A stretch of 43,529 bases of DNA from an uncultured Clostridia bacterium (GCA_934486495.1 CAKSPW010000013.1:1-43529), one strand, 5' to 3'; counted from the stretch's first letter, positions 33,283 through 43,426 are shown. Made by a program: numbers and translations. Notes: generated by a model from the letters alone, not told the origin.

Positions 33283-36200
33283 TCAGTTTCCGTATACGGC
33301 AATTTCGGTGAATGAATTCCATTTATGCTGCGAATTACCCATACCTACCACACGCACATATCGTGCCTTAACCGAATTGAGCTTAATATACTCGTATTCG
33401 GTAGTTGTGCCGGAGGTTGTTACGTCCGCAACAGAGGTGTAATTGACGCCGTCCGTTGATACTTCGAGTGTAAAGAACTGTCTTCTTTGATTGCCCAAAT
33501 AAATTGCATAACAGAACTCGTTGAGTACCTTTTCACTGCCTAAATCCATGACCATCCACGAGCCGTCACCCAAAGCTGCCCAGCGTGTGCCCAAATCTCC
33601 GTCCGCCACATTTTCAGCGGTTGTATTAATATCGGTTGTAGGTCCGCTCTCAAATGCAACCGGTGAAAGCTTGGTACCTGACGGTGTTCCGGTCATAACT
33701 TTATTTTTGAAAGTCAGGATATAATATCTTGCAAGCCTTGAGTCATTTTTATCCGAACATTCAATCATGTATGTTGTTCCCTGCTTATCTATTTTCACAT
33801 TTCCGTTGCTAACGGCTGTAATCACCGGCTCACCTGCGGCAAAATCGTAAGAAACATCATAGCTTGCCTTACTTCTTGTAAATGAGTCGAAATTCTGCCC
33901 GTTGATGCTGAGCGACTCTATTCTCGGAGGTTCCGCCAGCGCACGCTCATCAGGAGTCCATGTGCTTATTTGAGAAAGCTCACCCGGCTCATATTGCATC
34001 ATCATAGGAACAGCTGTAACTCTGAATATTACCTTATCCTGCTCAGACATGAAATTAGCTGTAATTTTTTTCTGCTCAAGACCCTCAAGCTGTCCCTCCC
34101 CTACGGGAGATGATGACATTGGCTTTGTGTCCTCAAGCATAAGCTTAAAGTCAACGTTTGAATCAAAGTACAGAGTAGTTTTAACAACACCCTTTGAAAT
34201 CACAGCCGTCTTTCCGTCCTGACCCAAGGTAACATCACCGTCAGTATGCCAGAACCAATAAATATCATCGCTTAAAGAATTACTTTCAATCTCATCCTGA
34301 AGCACAAATACCTGCCTGCCGTTTGTAAGCTTATATCCTCTTTTTGCCGATTTGACCTGTTTGCTGTAAGCTGATGTCATGTCAATTTCATATGCGGCGC
34401 TGCTGTCGTTTGAAAACAGCGGTTTTATTGTTGTGCTTGCATGTTCCTCCTGACCTGCCGACTCATCAGGGTTGATTACATAAACATTTTGCCCCTCGGC
34501 ACGGTGAACATAATACTTATTTCTTGTACTGAAGTAGCCCGGCAAATTGTAGTTGTCACGTCCCATATTAGTTGCCATTCTCTCGCCGTATACCTCATAT
34601 TCAAAATCACCTATATCAAACTGTCCGTGAACGGAGCTGTTATAGCCTGCATGGAGTCCGACCCATGTTGAAAACTCATCCCAGCCGCTGCGCATTGTTG
34701 CAACCTCTGCCGTTCGGTAATATGCGTCCTTATCAAGCTCTACATCATGATAAGTCTCAGGCATATACCACAGCAAATCAAGAAATGACCCTTGATATCC
34801 AAAGTTATAATACTGCTGTACTCTTGCATTTTGAAGCTGCAAATCGCCTGTTTTATTTGAAAACCACAATATCTCTGCCGAATCTATATGAGTTCCTCTG
34901 TCCGAATCTCCGTAGGCAAATATATCCTGACTGCCCGAGCCGTAAATCGGGAAATAACCCGTTTCCATAATACCGGGGAAATCCTCCGTTCCGAAATCAT
35001 CGCCGTAGGCGTTTTCAATACATTCGAACGCAAGCACCATATACTGAACCGTATAATGCCAATATGCCATTCCCTCTATACCGCCGCCGTCGGGTGCAAA
35101 AGTATCCATTTCTTTTTCAAGAGAAACAAGAGCCTTTTCAACTGCCTCCGAACATATTTCAGGATACTCCTCCATTATTGACGTTGCCGCAACGATAACA
35201 CCCGTATTACATACTATATTCCAGTTACTGTTTCTTATCGGCCAATCAGAGCCGCCTCTGCCGTAATAATGTTCTATTGCATCCTTTAGACCTTTGTTAA
35301 TCATAGCATCCGCAAGCTTATCCTTCGTATCCTGACTGAAATCATCATAGAATAAGTCGTACAATGTTCCGCAGGCAAGAAGAATTGCAGAGTTTATAAG
35401 CCAATCGGCATCTGTTGACTTCCATCTTTCAAATGAAGCCATGTTTTCAGCTTCTGCCGCCGCTCTGTCAAGATATTTCTTATCTCCGGTTACATGATAT
35501 GCCCAGAAAAGGTAGAATACATGATAGCACTGCTTAAATCCGCCCAAAGCCTGCCCTGCCGTGTCCTGCTTTGTAATCGGCTGCTGCAATATACTGTCTG
35601 CCAATGAAATTGTATTATCCGAAAACTTTTTACCAAGCTCGGTATTCTGCGCCGCCCAATCCATTTTTGCAAGCTGTTCATCCGTTACAATCGTTCGCAT
35701 ATGCTTTTTGTTCGGATATCTGCTTTGAAGAAGATTTAACAGAGTTGTCGCTGACGGACGATCATAAATCAGATAATTTATCATTTCTCTTGCCGGCTCG
35801 GTATACTTTTTCGAGGACGCATTGAATTTCTTGTCGGCATTGATTACAACAAGCCCGTTTGTTGTTTCACCGCAATATTTATGCCAAAGTTCTCCGGCAT
35901 AGGCTTTAAGCGGAACATATGTCACGCCGTTTATGCTCATAATTTCTCCGCCGAGAGATACTGTTTTGTCCCCAACCTTAATTTCCGTATCGCCGCATTT
36001 GAACGATTTATTTCCGATTGTTATATTACCCGTTTGTTCATCATACCCCACCGTTTCACCGGCTAATAAGCCGAGAGTTCTTGCAGGAGCCATGACAGTA
36101 TTGTTTTTCCTTACAATCGGACCGGACGTTTTATATCTTTTTCCGTTTATACCTATATAGGACTGACCGGTTACAAGACTTATGCTGTTATCGAATACGG

Positions 36201-37671
36201 ATTTTGAACTGTAATCAAAGTTAATGTACTCCGATACCTTATCCTGTTTTCCCGTTGTAAGCTCAGTAAGCTGTGAAATATCGGTTTTAAGCTCACTGTT
36301 ATCCACTTCATAAGGGTATTCCTCCTCATCGTTTGACACAATCTCGTCCTGTGTTTCACTCGTGTCAAATTCGCAAAGCGTGCTTCCCGTATAGACTTTA
36401 AGATTATCCAGATACAGTACCTGCTCGTCAACCGTATTTGCACCGGATGACGGCTGAAATCTTATAATTCCGTCCGCTTTTGCATCACGGAGAAACATTA
36501 CACCCTGCTTTATCAATGTTTTATCAATATAAACATCAAATGTATGCTTATCAAAATCAGCGGCTATGGCAACATCATGCCACTCGTTTTTGAAAGACGC
36601 TCCGCTTACGGCACTGTTATTATAAAGAGTTGCCGTATAGCTGTTTTTGATATAAAGCATTTCCGAAAACGTTGCGCTTGTATCTCTTACCATAAAAATT
36701 TTAGAATCCTCAATCGCACCGCTTACCTTTATGCGAGCCTCCATCACAATTTTATTTCCGACAGCGTTTAAAGGAACATCGACATACGGATTTACACCGT
36801 TTTTACTTCGCAGCACGTGAGCTATGGTTTCGGTCCCGTCACGCTCAACGACCTTTTCCGCCCCCTGACTGCCGTTGTAACCCGTTATCTTTGAAGATGT
36901 TGTTCCGAGCGGAATATCCTCAAAATCCTCGTTTAAAAGAAGCTTTTGCGAATTATCGGGAGCTGTCACCTCATCGGAAGATGCCTTTAAAACCTTATCG
37001 TTATATTCTTTTGTGTCCACAAACGGTGTAAGATTCGTACCGCTGTGCGCATAAAGATAATCAATCAGTAATTCACTGTCACCGCCCTCGCTTGCATATG
37101 ATGTTACACCAAACCCTTTCGGAGTTTTGAATGTACCGTTTATTTTAATTCTGCTTGCTCTCTTTAGTCCGTCTATGTACACATCGTACCTGAGATTAGT
37201 GCAATCCATAACGACTGCTGCTTCTGTCCAACCTTTGCCGCATCGTGATATTTCATAACCCATAGAATCGGTTATCATACTTCCGTGAAGCTGTAACAAA
37301 TCATAGGTTTCATTCTTGTCGTTTAGAATTTGAAGAATTGCCGCATCACCCGACAGGCTGTTTCTGCGAAATCTCGTCTGCAAAACTATCTTCTTGTCCG
37401 TAACCGACATACTGTAACGAACAGATGTATCCTTCCATCTGTTTTTTATTTTAAGAACCTTATTCCCTGCTCCGTCCTCAACAACACGAATAATACTTCC
37501 CTCTCCGCTTGTTTGAGCACCTTTCGGTGTGCCGTTAAGAGCGGAATCCGAAAAGCTTTCGCCGATATAAACAGTTTCCGCCGCTTCAGCCGAAATATAT
37601 GCGGGTGTCAATGACAAAAATACGGTAAATACCAGAAATGCCGATATGAATTTTTTTATGTAATTAGTCAT
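33283..37671 (-). CDS. Giant secreted heparinase II/III-fold lyase with LamG-like and discoidin/CBM32 modules
   Basis: A 1462-residue exported protein. Order: signal peptide (1-30); two LamG-like jelly rolls (about 35-215 and 243-430); a copper-amine-oxidase-N-like domain (about 503-612, with NTVMAPARTLGLLAG and VTYVPLKAYAG); the alpha/alpha-toroid (about 625-985); the heparinase II/III beta-sandwich (about 990-1230); a small beta domain (1245-1325); and a C-terminal F5/8 type C (discoidin, CBM32) module (1330-1462). Likely catalytic regions are NSNWNIVCNTG (Asn), GMAYWHYT (Tyr) and VHGQFDIGDFEYE (His), matching its paralogue at 19955-24661. It probably cleaves a uronic-acid polysaccharide outside the cell. 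GGAGG precedes the ATG and the gene starts 17 bases after the SLH-like protein. Confidence 0.83.
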   Translation of the reverse strand: MTNYIKKFISAFLVFTVFLSLTPAYISAEAAETVYIGESFSDSALNGTPKGAQTSGEGSIIRVVEDGAGNKVLKIKNRWKDTSVRYSMSVTDKKIVLQTRFRRNSLSGDAAILQILNDKNETYDLLQLHGSMITDSMGYEISRCGKGWTEAAVVMDCTNLRYDVYIDGLKRASRIKINGTFKTPKGFGVTSYASEGGDSELLIDYLYAHSGTNLTPFVDTKEYNDKVLKASSDEVTAPDNSQKLLLNEDFEDIPLGTTSSKITGYNGSQGAEKVVERDGTETIAHVLRSKNGVNPYVDVPLNAVGNKIVMEARIKVSGAIEDSKIFMVRDTSATFSEMLYIKNSYTATLYNNSAVSGASFKNEWHDVAIAADFDKHTFDVYIDKTLIKQGVMFLRDAKADGIIRFQPSSGANTVDEQVLYLDNLKVYTGSTLCEFDTSETQDEIVSNDEEEYPYEVDNSELKTDISQLTELTTGKQDKVSEYINFDYSSKSVFDNSISLVTGQSYIGINGKRYKTSGPIVRKNNTVMAPARTLGLLAGETVGYDEQTGNITIGNKSFKCGDTEIKVGDKTVSLGGEIMSINGVTYVPLKAYAGELWHKYCGETTNGLVVINADKKFNASSKKYTEPAREMINYLIYDRPSATTLLNLLQSRYPNKKHMRTIVTDEQLAKMDWAAQNTELGKKFSDNTISLADSILQQPITKQDTAGQALGGFKQCYHVFYLFWAYHVTGDKKYLDRAAAEAENMASFERWKSTDADWLINSAILLACGTLYDLFYDDFSQDTKDKLADAMINKGLKDAIEHYYGRGGSDWPIRNSNWNIVCNTGVIVAATSIMEEYPEICSEAVEKALVSLEKEMDTFAPDGGGIEGMAYWHYTVQYMVLAFECIENAYGDDFGTEDFPGIMETGYFPIYGSGSQDIFAYGDSDRGTHIDSAEILWFSNKTGDLQLQNARVQQYYNFGYQGSFLDLLWYMPETYHDVELDKDAYYRTAEVATMRSGWDEFSTWVGLHAGYNSSVHGQFDIGDFEYEVYGERMATNMGRDNYNLPGYFSTRNKYYVHRAEGQNVYVINPDESAGQEEHASTTIKPLFSNDSSAAYEIDMTSAYSKQVKSAKRGYKLTNGRQVFVLQDEIESNSLSDDIYWFWHTDGDVTLGQDGKTAVISKGVVKTTLYFDSNVDFKLMLEDTKPMSSSPVGEGQLEGLEQKKITANFMSEQDKVIFRVTAVPMMMQYEPGELSQISTWTPDERALAEPPRIESLSINGQNFDSFTRSKASYDVSYDFAAGEPVITAVSNGNVKIDKQGTTYMIECSDKNDSRLARYYILTFKNKVMTGTPSGTKLSPVAFESGPTTDINTTAENVADGDLGTRWAALGDGSWMVMDLGSEKVLNEFCYAIYLGNQRRQFFTLEVSTDGVNYTSVADVTTSGTTTEYEYIKLNSVKARYVRVVGMGNSQHKWNSFTEIAVYGN

Positions 37672-37688
37672 TTTCGCTGTCCTCCCCG

Positions 37689-40217
37689 TTAATATTCGTA
37701 TAACACAAGCTGTCTTACAGAATATCCTCTGAATATACGCACATATTCATAAGATAATCTGTGAAGATTTGAAAGACTTCCCGTTGTGATTTTTTTATCC
37801 GCCATGTTTACAACAATATTTTGATAAAAGCTAAGCGGGACAATTCGCACATTGCTTGCAGACTCATCCAAATCACCGCTGTAATTTGTGTTCATTGTGA
37901 AATAATCGGTGTATACGTCTCTTGTCTGACCGAAATAGGCAGTCCATTCATCTGTAAAACTCATGTTCGAGCGTTTGCTTGCTCTCGGATCCTTGGAGTC
38001 CGGAACAAACTCCGTTTTTATACCCATCAGCATACCGTCCTCAACCACGTACAACACAACCGTACCGAATGACAGATTTAAATCTGTAAACATATCGGTT
38101 TTTGTATAAAATGTTTCAAGTTTATTTTGATCGGTGTACATTATAACTTTTTTTACAATGTTTCCCTCATCGTTTACAACATCCGTAATCTGATATATTA
38201 CACCGCATTTACCGTTTACCAAAGGTTCTGTTCCGTTTTTTCTGCTTCCTGCCGGATACATAATAACGGCTCCGGCTTTTGACTCGTCATCAACGTCATA
38301 TACCGAAAAGATAAAGTTTTGCGGATAATCCTTAAACGGATATGTATATGTGTAATATGCTATATTAGACTTTTCCTCGTCCAAATCCGGCACTACAAGA
38401 AACAGTGTAGAATCGGTTACCTTGTACCTTTCATTTACGGTCGGGAAACTTGGAGCGTACTTCATGGTTTCCTTTTCATGATTGCATACAAGCTTATCCT
38501 TATCCCCGCCGCTGCCCTCGGAAACGGTATCTATAATATAAATCCTACCGTTTCTCATTCGGTAGCGAACAACCTGCTTTACCCATGAGCCGTCCGAGTG
38601 CAGACGGTTATCCGTGCTCAATTGCTCTGCGGATATTTTCTTGCCGTCCAAATAAACATTGCTTTCGCTAAAGTATTCTTCAAGCTTAAGTGTTGTAAAT
38701 ATTCTGAATTTTACCGCATCCTCCACAGAGTCATATGCACCGCTGTAAATATATCCGTACTGGTATCCCGAATCAAGCTCCGTGATTTTAACAACATATC
38801 CCAAATAATCAATATAGGCATTAATCTCGCTTCCTACTTTTTTTCCGTCGGTTGCGTTATTGATGAATTTATAGGTGATAGTGTCTATCTGCACTTCTTC
38901 CTCACCGATGCTGACTATCTTGCCCTTAATTTTATTGTCCATAGCGTAGGCTCTGAGATATTTACCGTCCCCGGAACGATAAACGGTTAGGACTTCGTCC
39001 GTTTTCAAATCATCCAAAACAGCGTCGGTAACATTACCGTTTTCATCAACCTTGTACAATGCCACATATTCCGTTTCATCAAAGCTGTTAAAGTCAACCG
39101 TTCCGGAGGATGTGTGTATTTCCTCGTTATACATACTTATCCCCTCTATTACCATGCTTTCGGGTTTTGTACATATAACCGTTTCGTAATACCCATCGGA
39201 ATCGGCATCGATAAATTTTAGTTCTCCCGCTTCATATATAAGATTTTCGCTTTTTATAACAAAATCGGTAACGTTGTTAATAACCTGATTATATCCGTTG
39301 GCAAGCTTTATTGTTTTCCACTTGCCATGCTCATCGCAATATTTATACAGATTATCCGAAATCTCATTATCGGCAGATGCCTTCACAGTTTTAATCTTCA
39401 CATTGTGAGTCGGAGCAACCGCCCATATAAAAGGCGCGTCGCTTTTGCTTTCCTCATAGTAAAAGTCAACATTACATCCCAAATAATCATCAAAATCCGT
39501 ATTAGTATTGATGTATTGATTTTTGTCAATCTGTATAAAATCTTTTCTGTAACCCTGATCTGTGTAAAGGTCGGTATATCGGTTTGCATTCATATACCCC
39601 CTGCCCTTGATGATGTCATGGTAATACGAAAGGACTGTTTCGTCTGACTTTTCATATCCCGTTCCGTCCGTTTTTGCCATATTAATTTTAACGTCCAACA
39701 AATCCGCACACAGTTTAGCTGCCTCAAATCTCGTTATTTTATCGGGATTTTCGCATTTTGCGGCAAAGCCTGCGTGCGTTGCCGCCGCAATATATCCGCT
39801 CGGATAACCGCCGTTCATTTTTGCATAAACCTCATATCCTGCCAAACGGACAAGAGGAACAAGAGCATTTTCATATGAAAGCTCATTATCCTTCCCAAAT
39901 ACATTAGCGCTGTTTCCGCTGAAATATCCCGCATTAACCGAAGCGGCGATTGAGGAGTAATATTCATACTTTGCCGTAATATCCGAAAATGATATTGTTC
40001 CTCCCAATTGATCGATTGCCGTAATTTTCGCAATCCAATCGGCATACTCTCCTTTTGTAAGAACTTCGTCGCCGAACACATCAATTCCGAGAGATTCAAG
40101 CATGACTATATCCAGATCTGATGATTGTTTTTCCTGAGTATTTTCCGCTAACGCATTAAATGTGCACCAGCCGAATACTGCGCAGGATATCATCAAAATT
40201 GATACAAATTTTCTCAT
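37689..40217 (-). CDS. Large secreted protein with degenerate SLH-like repeats, function unknown
   Basis: An 842-residue exported protein. After a signal peptide (1-24, NALAEN), residues about 40-180 resemble degenerate SLH repeats (VLTKGEYADWIAKITAID, LSYENALVPLVRLAGYEV, ITRFEAAKLCADLLDV). The following 650 residues are beta-rich and acidic, with short repeats such as GKIVSIGEEEVQI and GVIYQITDVVNDEGN; I recognise no family. Its ATG overlaps the TGA of the upstream SLH gene (ATGA), with GGAGG before it, so the two are translated together and may form a complex. Position between the SLH protein and a lyase suggests a surface-layer structural role, possibly displaying the enzymes. Not assignable further. 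Confidence 0.72.
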   Translation of the reverse strand: MRKFVSILMISCAVFGWCTFNALAENTQEKQSSDLDIVMLESLGIDVFGDEVLTKGEYADWIAKITAIDQLGGTISFSDITAKYEYYSSIAASVNAGYFSGNSANVFGKDNELSYENALVPLVRLAGYEVYAKMNGGYPSGYIAAATHAGFAAKCENPDKITRFEAAKLCADLLDVKINMAKTDGTGYEKSDETVLSYYHDIIKGRGYMNANRYTDLYTDQGYRKDFIQIDKNQYINTNTDFDDYLGCNVDFYYEESKSDAPFIWAVAPTHNVKIKTVKASADNEISDNLYKYCDEHGKWKTIKLANGYNQVINNVTDFVIKSENLIYEAGELKFIDADSDGYYETVICTKPESMVIEGISMYNEEIHTSSGTVDFNSFDETEYVALYKVDENGNVTDAVLDDLKTDEVLTVYRSGDGKYLRAYAMDNKIKGKIVSIGEEEVQIDTITYKFINNATDGKKVGSEINAYIDYLGYVVKITELDSGYQYGYIYSGAYDSVEDAVKFRIFTTLKLEEYFSESNVYLDGKKISAEQLSTDNRLHSDGSWVKQVVRYRMRNGRIYIIDTVSEGSGGDKDKLVCNHEKETMKYAPSFPTVNERYKVTDSTLFLVVPDLDEEKSNIAYYTYTYPFKDYPQNFIFSVYDVDDESKAGAVIMYPAGSRKNGTEPLVNGKCGVIYQITDVVNDEGNIVKKVIMYTDQNKLETFYTKTDMFTDLNLSFGTVVLYVVEDGMLMGIKTEFVPDSKDPRASKRSNMSFTDEWTAYFGQTRDVYTDYFTMNTNYSGDLDESASNVRIVPLSFYQNIVVNMADKKITTGSLSNLHRLSYEYVRIFRGYSVRQLVLYEY

Positions 40218-41803
40218 TTATCTTCCTCCGTGTTCTCTGAAATTCTGTAAAGCACAGCCGCCGTTTCGGCTCTTGTTATGAAGTCGTGCGGCGCAAAGCG
40301 ATTATTGTCCCTGCCGTTTACTATACCGCGTCCGCAAAGTGCGGATATCGAATTTTTGGCATAGTCGCTTATTTCTTCGGCGTCATCAAATGTAACGTCG
40401 GAATCTGAGAATATATTTAATATTCTCGAAATAATAACGCACGCATCCTGACGGGTTATGTTTTGAGTCGGATTTGCGTTTCCGAAATCATCTCCGTTTA
40501 AAACTCCCTTTGCATTTAAAACGGAAATCGGCTCATAATACCAGTCATCTTGCGAAACATCATGAAAGCTGCTGCCCGAAGCTTTTTCCCCTTTAAAGAA
40601 CATTCTAACCGCCATTGCCGCAAATTCTGCGCGCGTGATATTGCTATCCGGCATAAAACTATTATTATCCACACCGTTTACAATTCCCTCTGACGCCAAC
40701 TTTTCAATACTGTCATATGCCCAATGAGATTTATTCACGTCCTCAAATCGATTTTCCTTATCAGCTTTCGGTGTTTCAACGGATACATCCGTTTTTACAT
40801 ATCCTCCGGAAGAACTGCCCGAGCCTCCGCCTCCGCCCGATGAGGTGGTAGGATTTTTCTTCGTTTGAGAGGTTACGCTGTTATACTCTGTTAAAAAATC
40901 TTGCTTTGAGTTGTATGGAGTTCTTTGCATAAGCTGTTTTAAAAAGTTTTCCTGCTGTCCGGATGACGTCAGTTTTTTCAAATCCAAGTCAAGATACTCC
41001 TTATACTTATCTGAAATAAGACTTAGAAACTGTTTCCATGACTTCTCTGTATTTATTTCCGACAAGAACAAATACTCCTTGATTTGAGCCTTTATATTGT
41101 CCTGGTGAATTTCTCCCGATGAAAACTGCTTTATAAACTCCCTCTTTGTTTCATCGGCAAGCGCATTATATGTCTGTCGAGATATTCCGAGTTCTGCGGA
41201 ATAATCCAAAATCAGGCTCTCAACGCCGGACTGATCGAGCTTTTTGGACTTTGACATAGCATACGCTCCGTAATACGTATCGCGAAAATCCTCCAAGCTC
41301 TTATCCGTACCTGTGAAAAGACTGAAGAACAGTCTCGAAATATCATCGGCATAAAGCTTAAATTCCTCATAGTCAATACCAAGTCGGTCATGCTCCTCAT
41401 CTATTATCGTCTTGACGGCAGCCGCATTGGGGGCATTTTTCAGTTTTTCAAGTGCCGATGCCGCTTCATCCTTATTTGTATACCAAAATGATTTTGTTTT
41501 AAGCTCTCCATCTATTACCGCCGCAATAGTATACTCTCCGCTGTGTGCCTTTTGCGGTATTTTGCATATAATCGTATCGTCACTATACAATTCTCCGAAA
41601 AATATGCAGTCACGTGATGTAATATCCGTACCCTGCTCATATTTTCCGTTTACAACCGAAATCAGTGCAGAATTCTTTTCAATGCCCGAAATCCCAATTG
41701 TAATTTCCGATGTTTCCTGGTTATAGTCGATTTGCAGCTGCTGCGCATATACTCTTATTCCGACCGTGAGTGCGATAGCAACAGCGATTATTATTTTTTT
41801 CAT
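40214..41803 (-). CDS. SLH-anchored secreted protein
   Basis: A 529-residue exported protein. A signal peptide (1-20, IRVYAQ) precedes an Ig-like domain (about 22-110) and an all-helical region (about 110-310, rich in KEYLDLDLKKLTS-type helices). A glycine/serine linker (SSGGGGGSGSSSGGY) leads to three full SLH domains (about 352-525), marked by HWAYDSIEKLASEGIVNG, WYYEPISVLNAKGVLNG and ITRAETAAVLYRI. The SLH domains would tether it to pyruvylated wall polymer, leaving the N-terminal parts outward. It lies 25 bases after the solute-binding protein gene and overlaps the next gene by four bases. Its helical part might bind enzymes or transporter partners; that is inference. Confidence 0.85.
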   Translation of the reverse strand: MKKIIIAVAIALTVGIRVYAQQLQIDYNQETSEITIGISGIEKNSALISVVNGKYEQGTDITSRDCIFFGELYSDDTIICKIPQKAHSGEYTIAAVIDGELKTKSFWYTNKDEAASALEKLKNAPNAAAVKTIIDEEHDRLGIDYEEFKLYADDISRLFFSLFTGTDKSLEDFRDTYYGAYAMSKSKKLDQSGVESLILDYSAELGISRQTYNALADETKREFIKQFSSGEIHQDNIKAQIKEYLFLSEINTEKSWKQFLSLISDKYKEYLDLDLKKLTSSGQQENFLKQLMQRTPYNSKQDFLTEYNSVTSQTKKNPTTSSGGGGGSGSSSGGYVKTDVSVETPKADKENRFEDVNKSHWAYDSIEKLASEGIVNGVDNNSFMPDSNITRAEFAAMAVRMFFKGEKASGSSFHDVSQDDWYYEPISVLNAKGVLNGDDFGNANPTQNITRQDACVIISRILNIFSDSDVTFDDAEEISDYAKNSISALCGRGIVNGRDNNRFAPHDFITRAETAAVLYRISENTEEDK

Positions 41804-41828
41804 GATAGAATAGCCTCCGACATTAAAT

Positions 41829-43400
41829 TTAGTTGCTCATATACCTGTCATATGCCGTTTGATATACATCAACAACCTTATCTACTCCCATTGTTTTTAA
41901 CTGACTTACATATTTATCAAAATTATCAACCGTATCATTACCCAAAATAACCTTTGCCAAATATTCCTGCGTGCATGTATGAACATCATTCCAAACATCA
42001 CTGAGAATCTCCGATTCCTCGGCGGTAAATGCAAGCGCCGACAAAAGACGTGATGTGTCTGCTTCACGCCAAAGTGAAGCCGCCTCCTTTTGCTCATCAT
42101 ATGAACGTGAAATCTTATCATATGAATCGTCAAGCATTACGCTTCCCGAGAATCCCCAAATAGGAATTGCATACGGTACCAATGCGGCAACAGGGTCTTT
42201 TCCCTCTTTATTATGCATGATTTCATCGGTAAACTCTAACCCGTTATCCGTTTTTGTATAACTCTTACCTTCAATACCGTAGTTCTTTGCGATAGAACCT
42301 TCCTCACCGTAGAGCCAATCGATAAGGGCAATTGTTTCATCAACGTTCTTATTTGACGATGTAATTGCAAGCTGTGCATATGCTCCCTTAACCTGCTTCA
42401 TATCCTCATTACCGCAATATGCAATTCCATCACTGCCCTTAGGCCACTGTGTTGCGGCAAGCTTATACGACGGATCGCTTTCTTTTGCCTTTACATAGTT
42501 GCCCATTTGGCTTCCCGTATATCCTATGTATGAACCGCCAATATCGGCCGTCATCTTATAATCAATACTCTTTCTGTTCTGAGATGCATAATCATGGTCA
42601 ATTAAACCTTCCTCGTACCACTGATGCATTGTGGCAAGATACTTTTTAAACTCCTCCGTCATCGGTGAATATACAACCTTGCCTGATTTATCCAAAAGCA
42701 TTCCCGTTCCTGCACCGAATGCGGCAGCAAAATACTGGCACGATGCCGTTGAATCGTCTACAAACGGTACTTCATCAGCCTGACCGTTTCCGTTCGGGTC
42801 TTGAGTCTTAAATGCCGTAAGCACCGTATGCCAATCATCAATTGTCTCAGGCATCTTAAGATTTAACTTATCAAGCCAATCTTTTCTGATTGTCGGACCA
42901 AAAAATGCATTTATCTTCGGGCTTTCAACGAATGACGGCAACGTGCTTATTGAGCCCTCCGCATCCTTAATTACCTTCATGTATTCGGGATTTTTCTTCA
43001 AAAGCTTCATTAAGTTCGGCATTTTCTCCTCATTGACATATTCGTCCAACGAAATAATAACGCCGTCTTGTACTGCCTTTATCGCTCCGCCGGGATATTT
43101 TGCCCAGTCATACTCAACCAAATCGGGATAATCGCCGGAGGCAATCAAAACATTAAACTGCTCCGCCTCCTGTCCGACAACAGGATGCTCAAATGTAACT
43201 TTTGTTCCTGTCTTTTCCTGCATAAGCTGAAATGCTTCAATGTTGTTGTAGCTGTCAATGTAGGCGTTTGCATTGTTTTTGCACCACCAGGTAAGACTTG
43301 CAGTACCGCCCGGCTCTGATTTTTGGGGGCCGCAGCCTGCAAACACACCTGCCGACAAAGCAGCAATTGTAACCATCGCAATTGTTTTTTTGACTTTCAT
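41829..43400 (-). CDS. ABC sugar transporter substrate-binding lipoprotein, LplA/YtcQ type
   Basis: A 523-residue lipoprotein. The signal peptide ends in a lipobox (SAGVFAGC, Cys23). The mature part matches large family-1 solute-binding proteins of the LplA/YtcQ group: LTWWCKNNAN at the start, KTGTKVTFEHP, DWHTVLTAFKTQDPNGNGQA with its EF-hand-like loop, and EEGSIAKNYGIEGKSY near the C-terminus. These bind oligosaccharides and work with LplB/YtcP-like permeases, which would lie upstream (to the right, outside the window). The ATG at 43400 is preferred, with GGAAAGGAAG upstream and the signal sequence starting there. An upstream in-frame ATG at 43469 also has an RBS, but would add 23 residues ahead of the signal peptide. 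First gene of the visible locus. Confidence 0.9.
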   Translation of the reverse strand: MKVKKTIAMVTIAALSAGVFAGCGPQKSEPGGTASLTWWCKNNANAYIDSYNNIEAFQLMQEKTGTKVTFEHPVVGQEAEQFNVLIASGDYPDLVEYDWAKYPGGAIKAVQDGVIISLDEYVNEEKMPNLMKLLKKNPEYMKVIKDAEGSISTLPSFVESPKINAFFGPTIRKDWLDKLNLKMPETIDDWHTVLTAFKTQDPNGNGQADEVPFVDDSTASCQYFAAAFGAGTGMLLDKSGKVVYSPMTEEFKKYLATMHQWYEEGLIDHDYASQNRKSIDYKMTADIGGSYIGYTGSQMGNYVKAKESDPSYKLAATQWPKGSDGIAYCGNEDMKQVKGAYAQLAITSSNKNVDETIALIDWLYGEEGSIAKNYGIEGKSYTKTDNGLEFTDEIMHNKEGKDPVAALVPYAIPIWGFSGSVMLDDSYDKISRSYDEQKEAASLWREADTSRLLSALAFTAEESEILSDVWNDVHTCTQEYLAKVILGNDTVDNFDKYVSQLKTMGVDKVVDVYQTAYDRYMSN

Positions 43401-43426
43401 TTTAATACTTCCTTTCCTTAAATAGG

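Noticed and set aside
18465..43400. Cellulosome-type assembly
   Set aside because: No dockerin or cohesin sequence was seen in any of the secreted proteins; the only anchoring domains are SLH.
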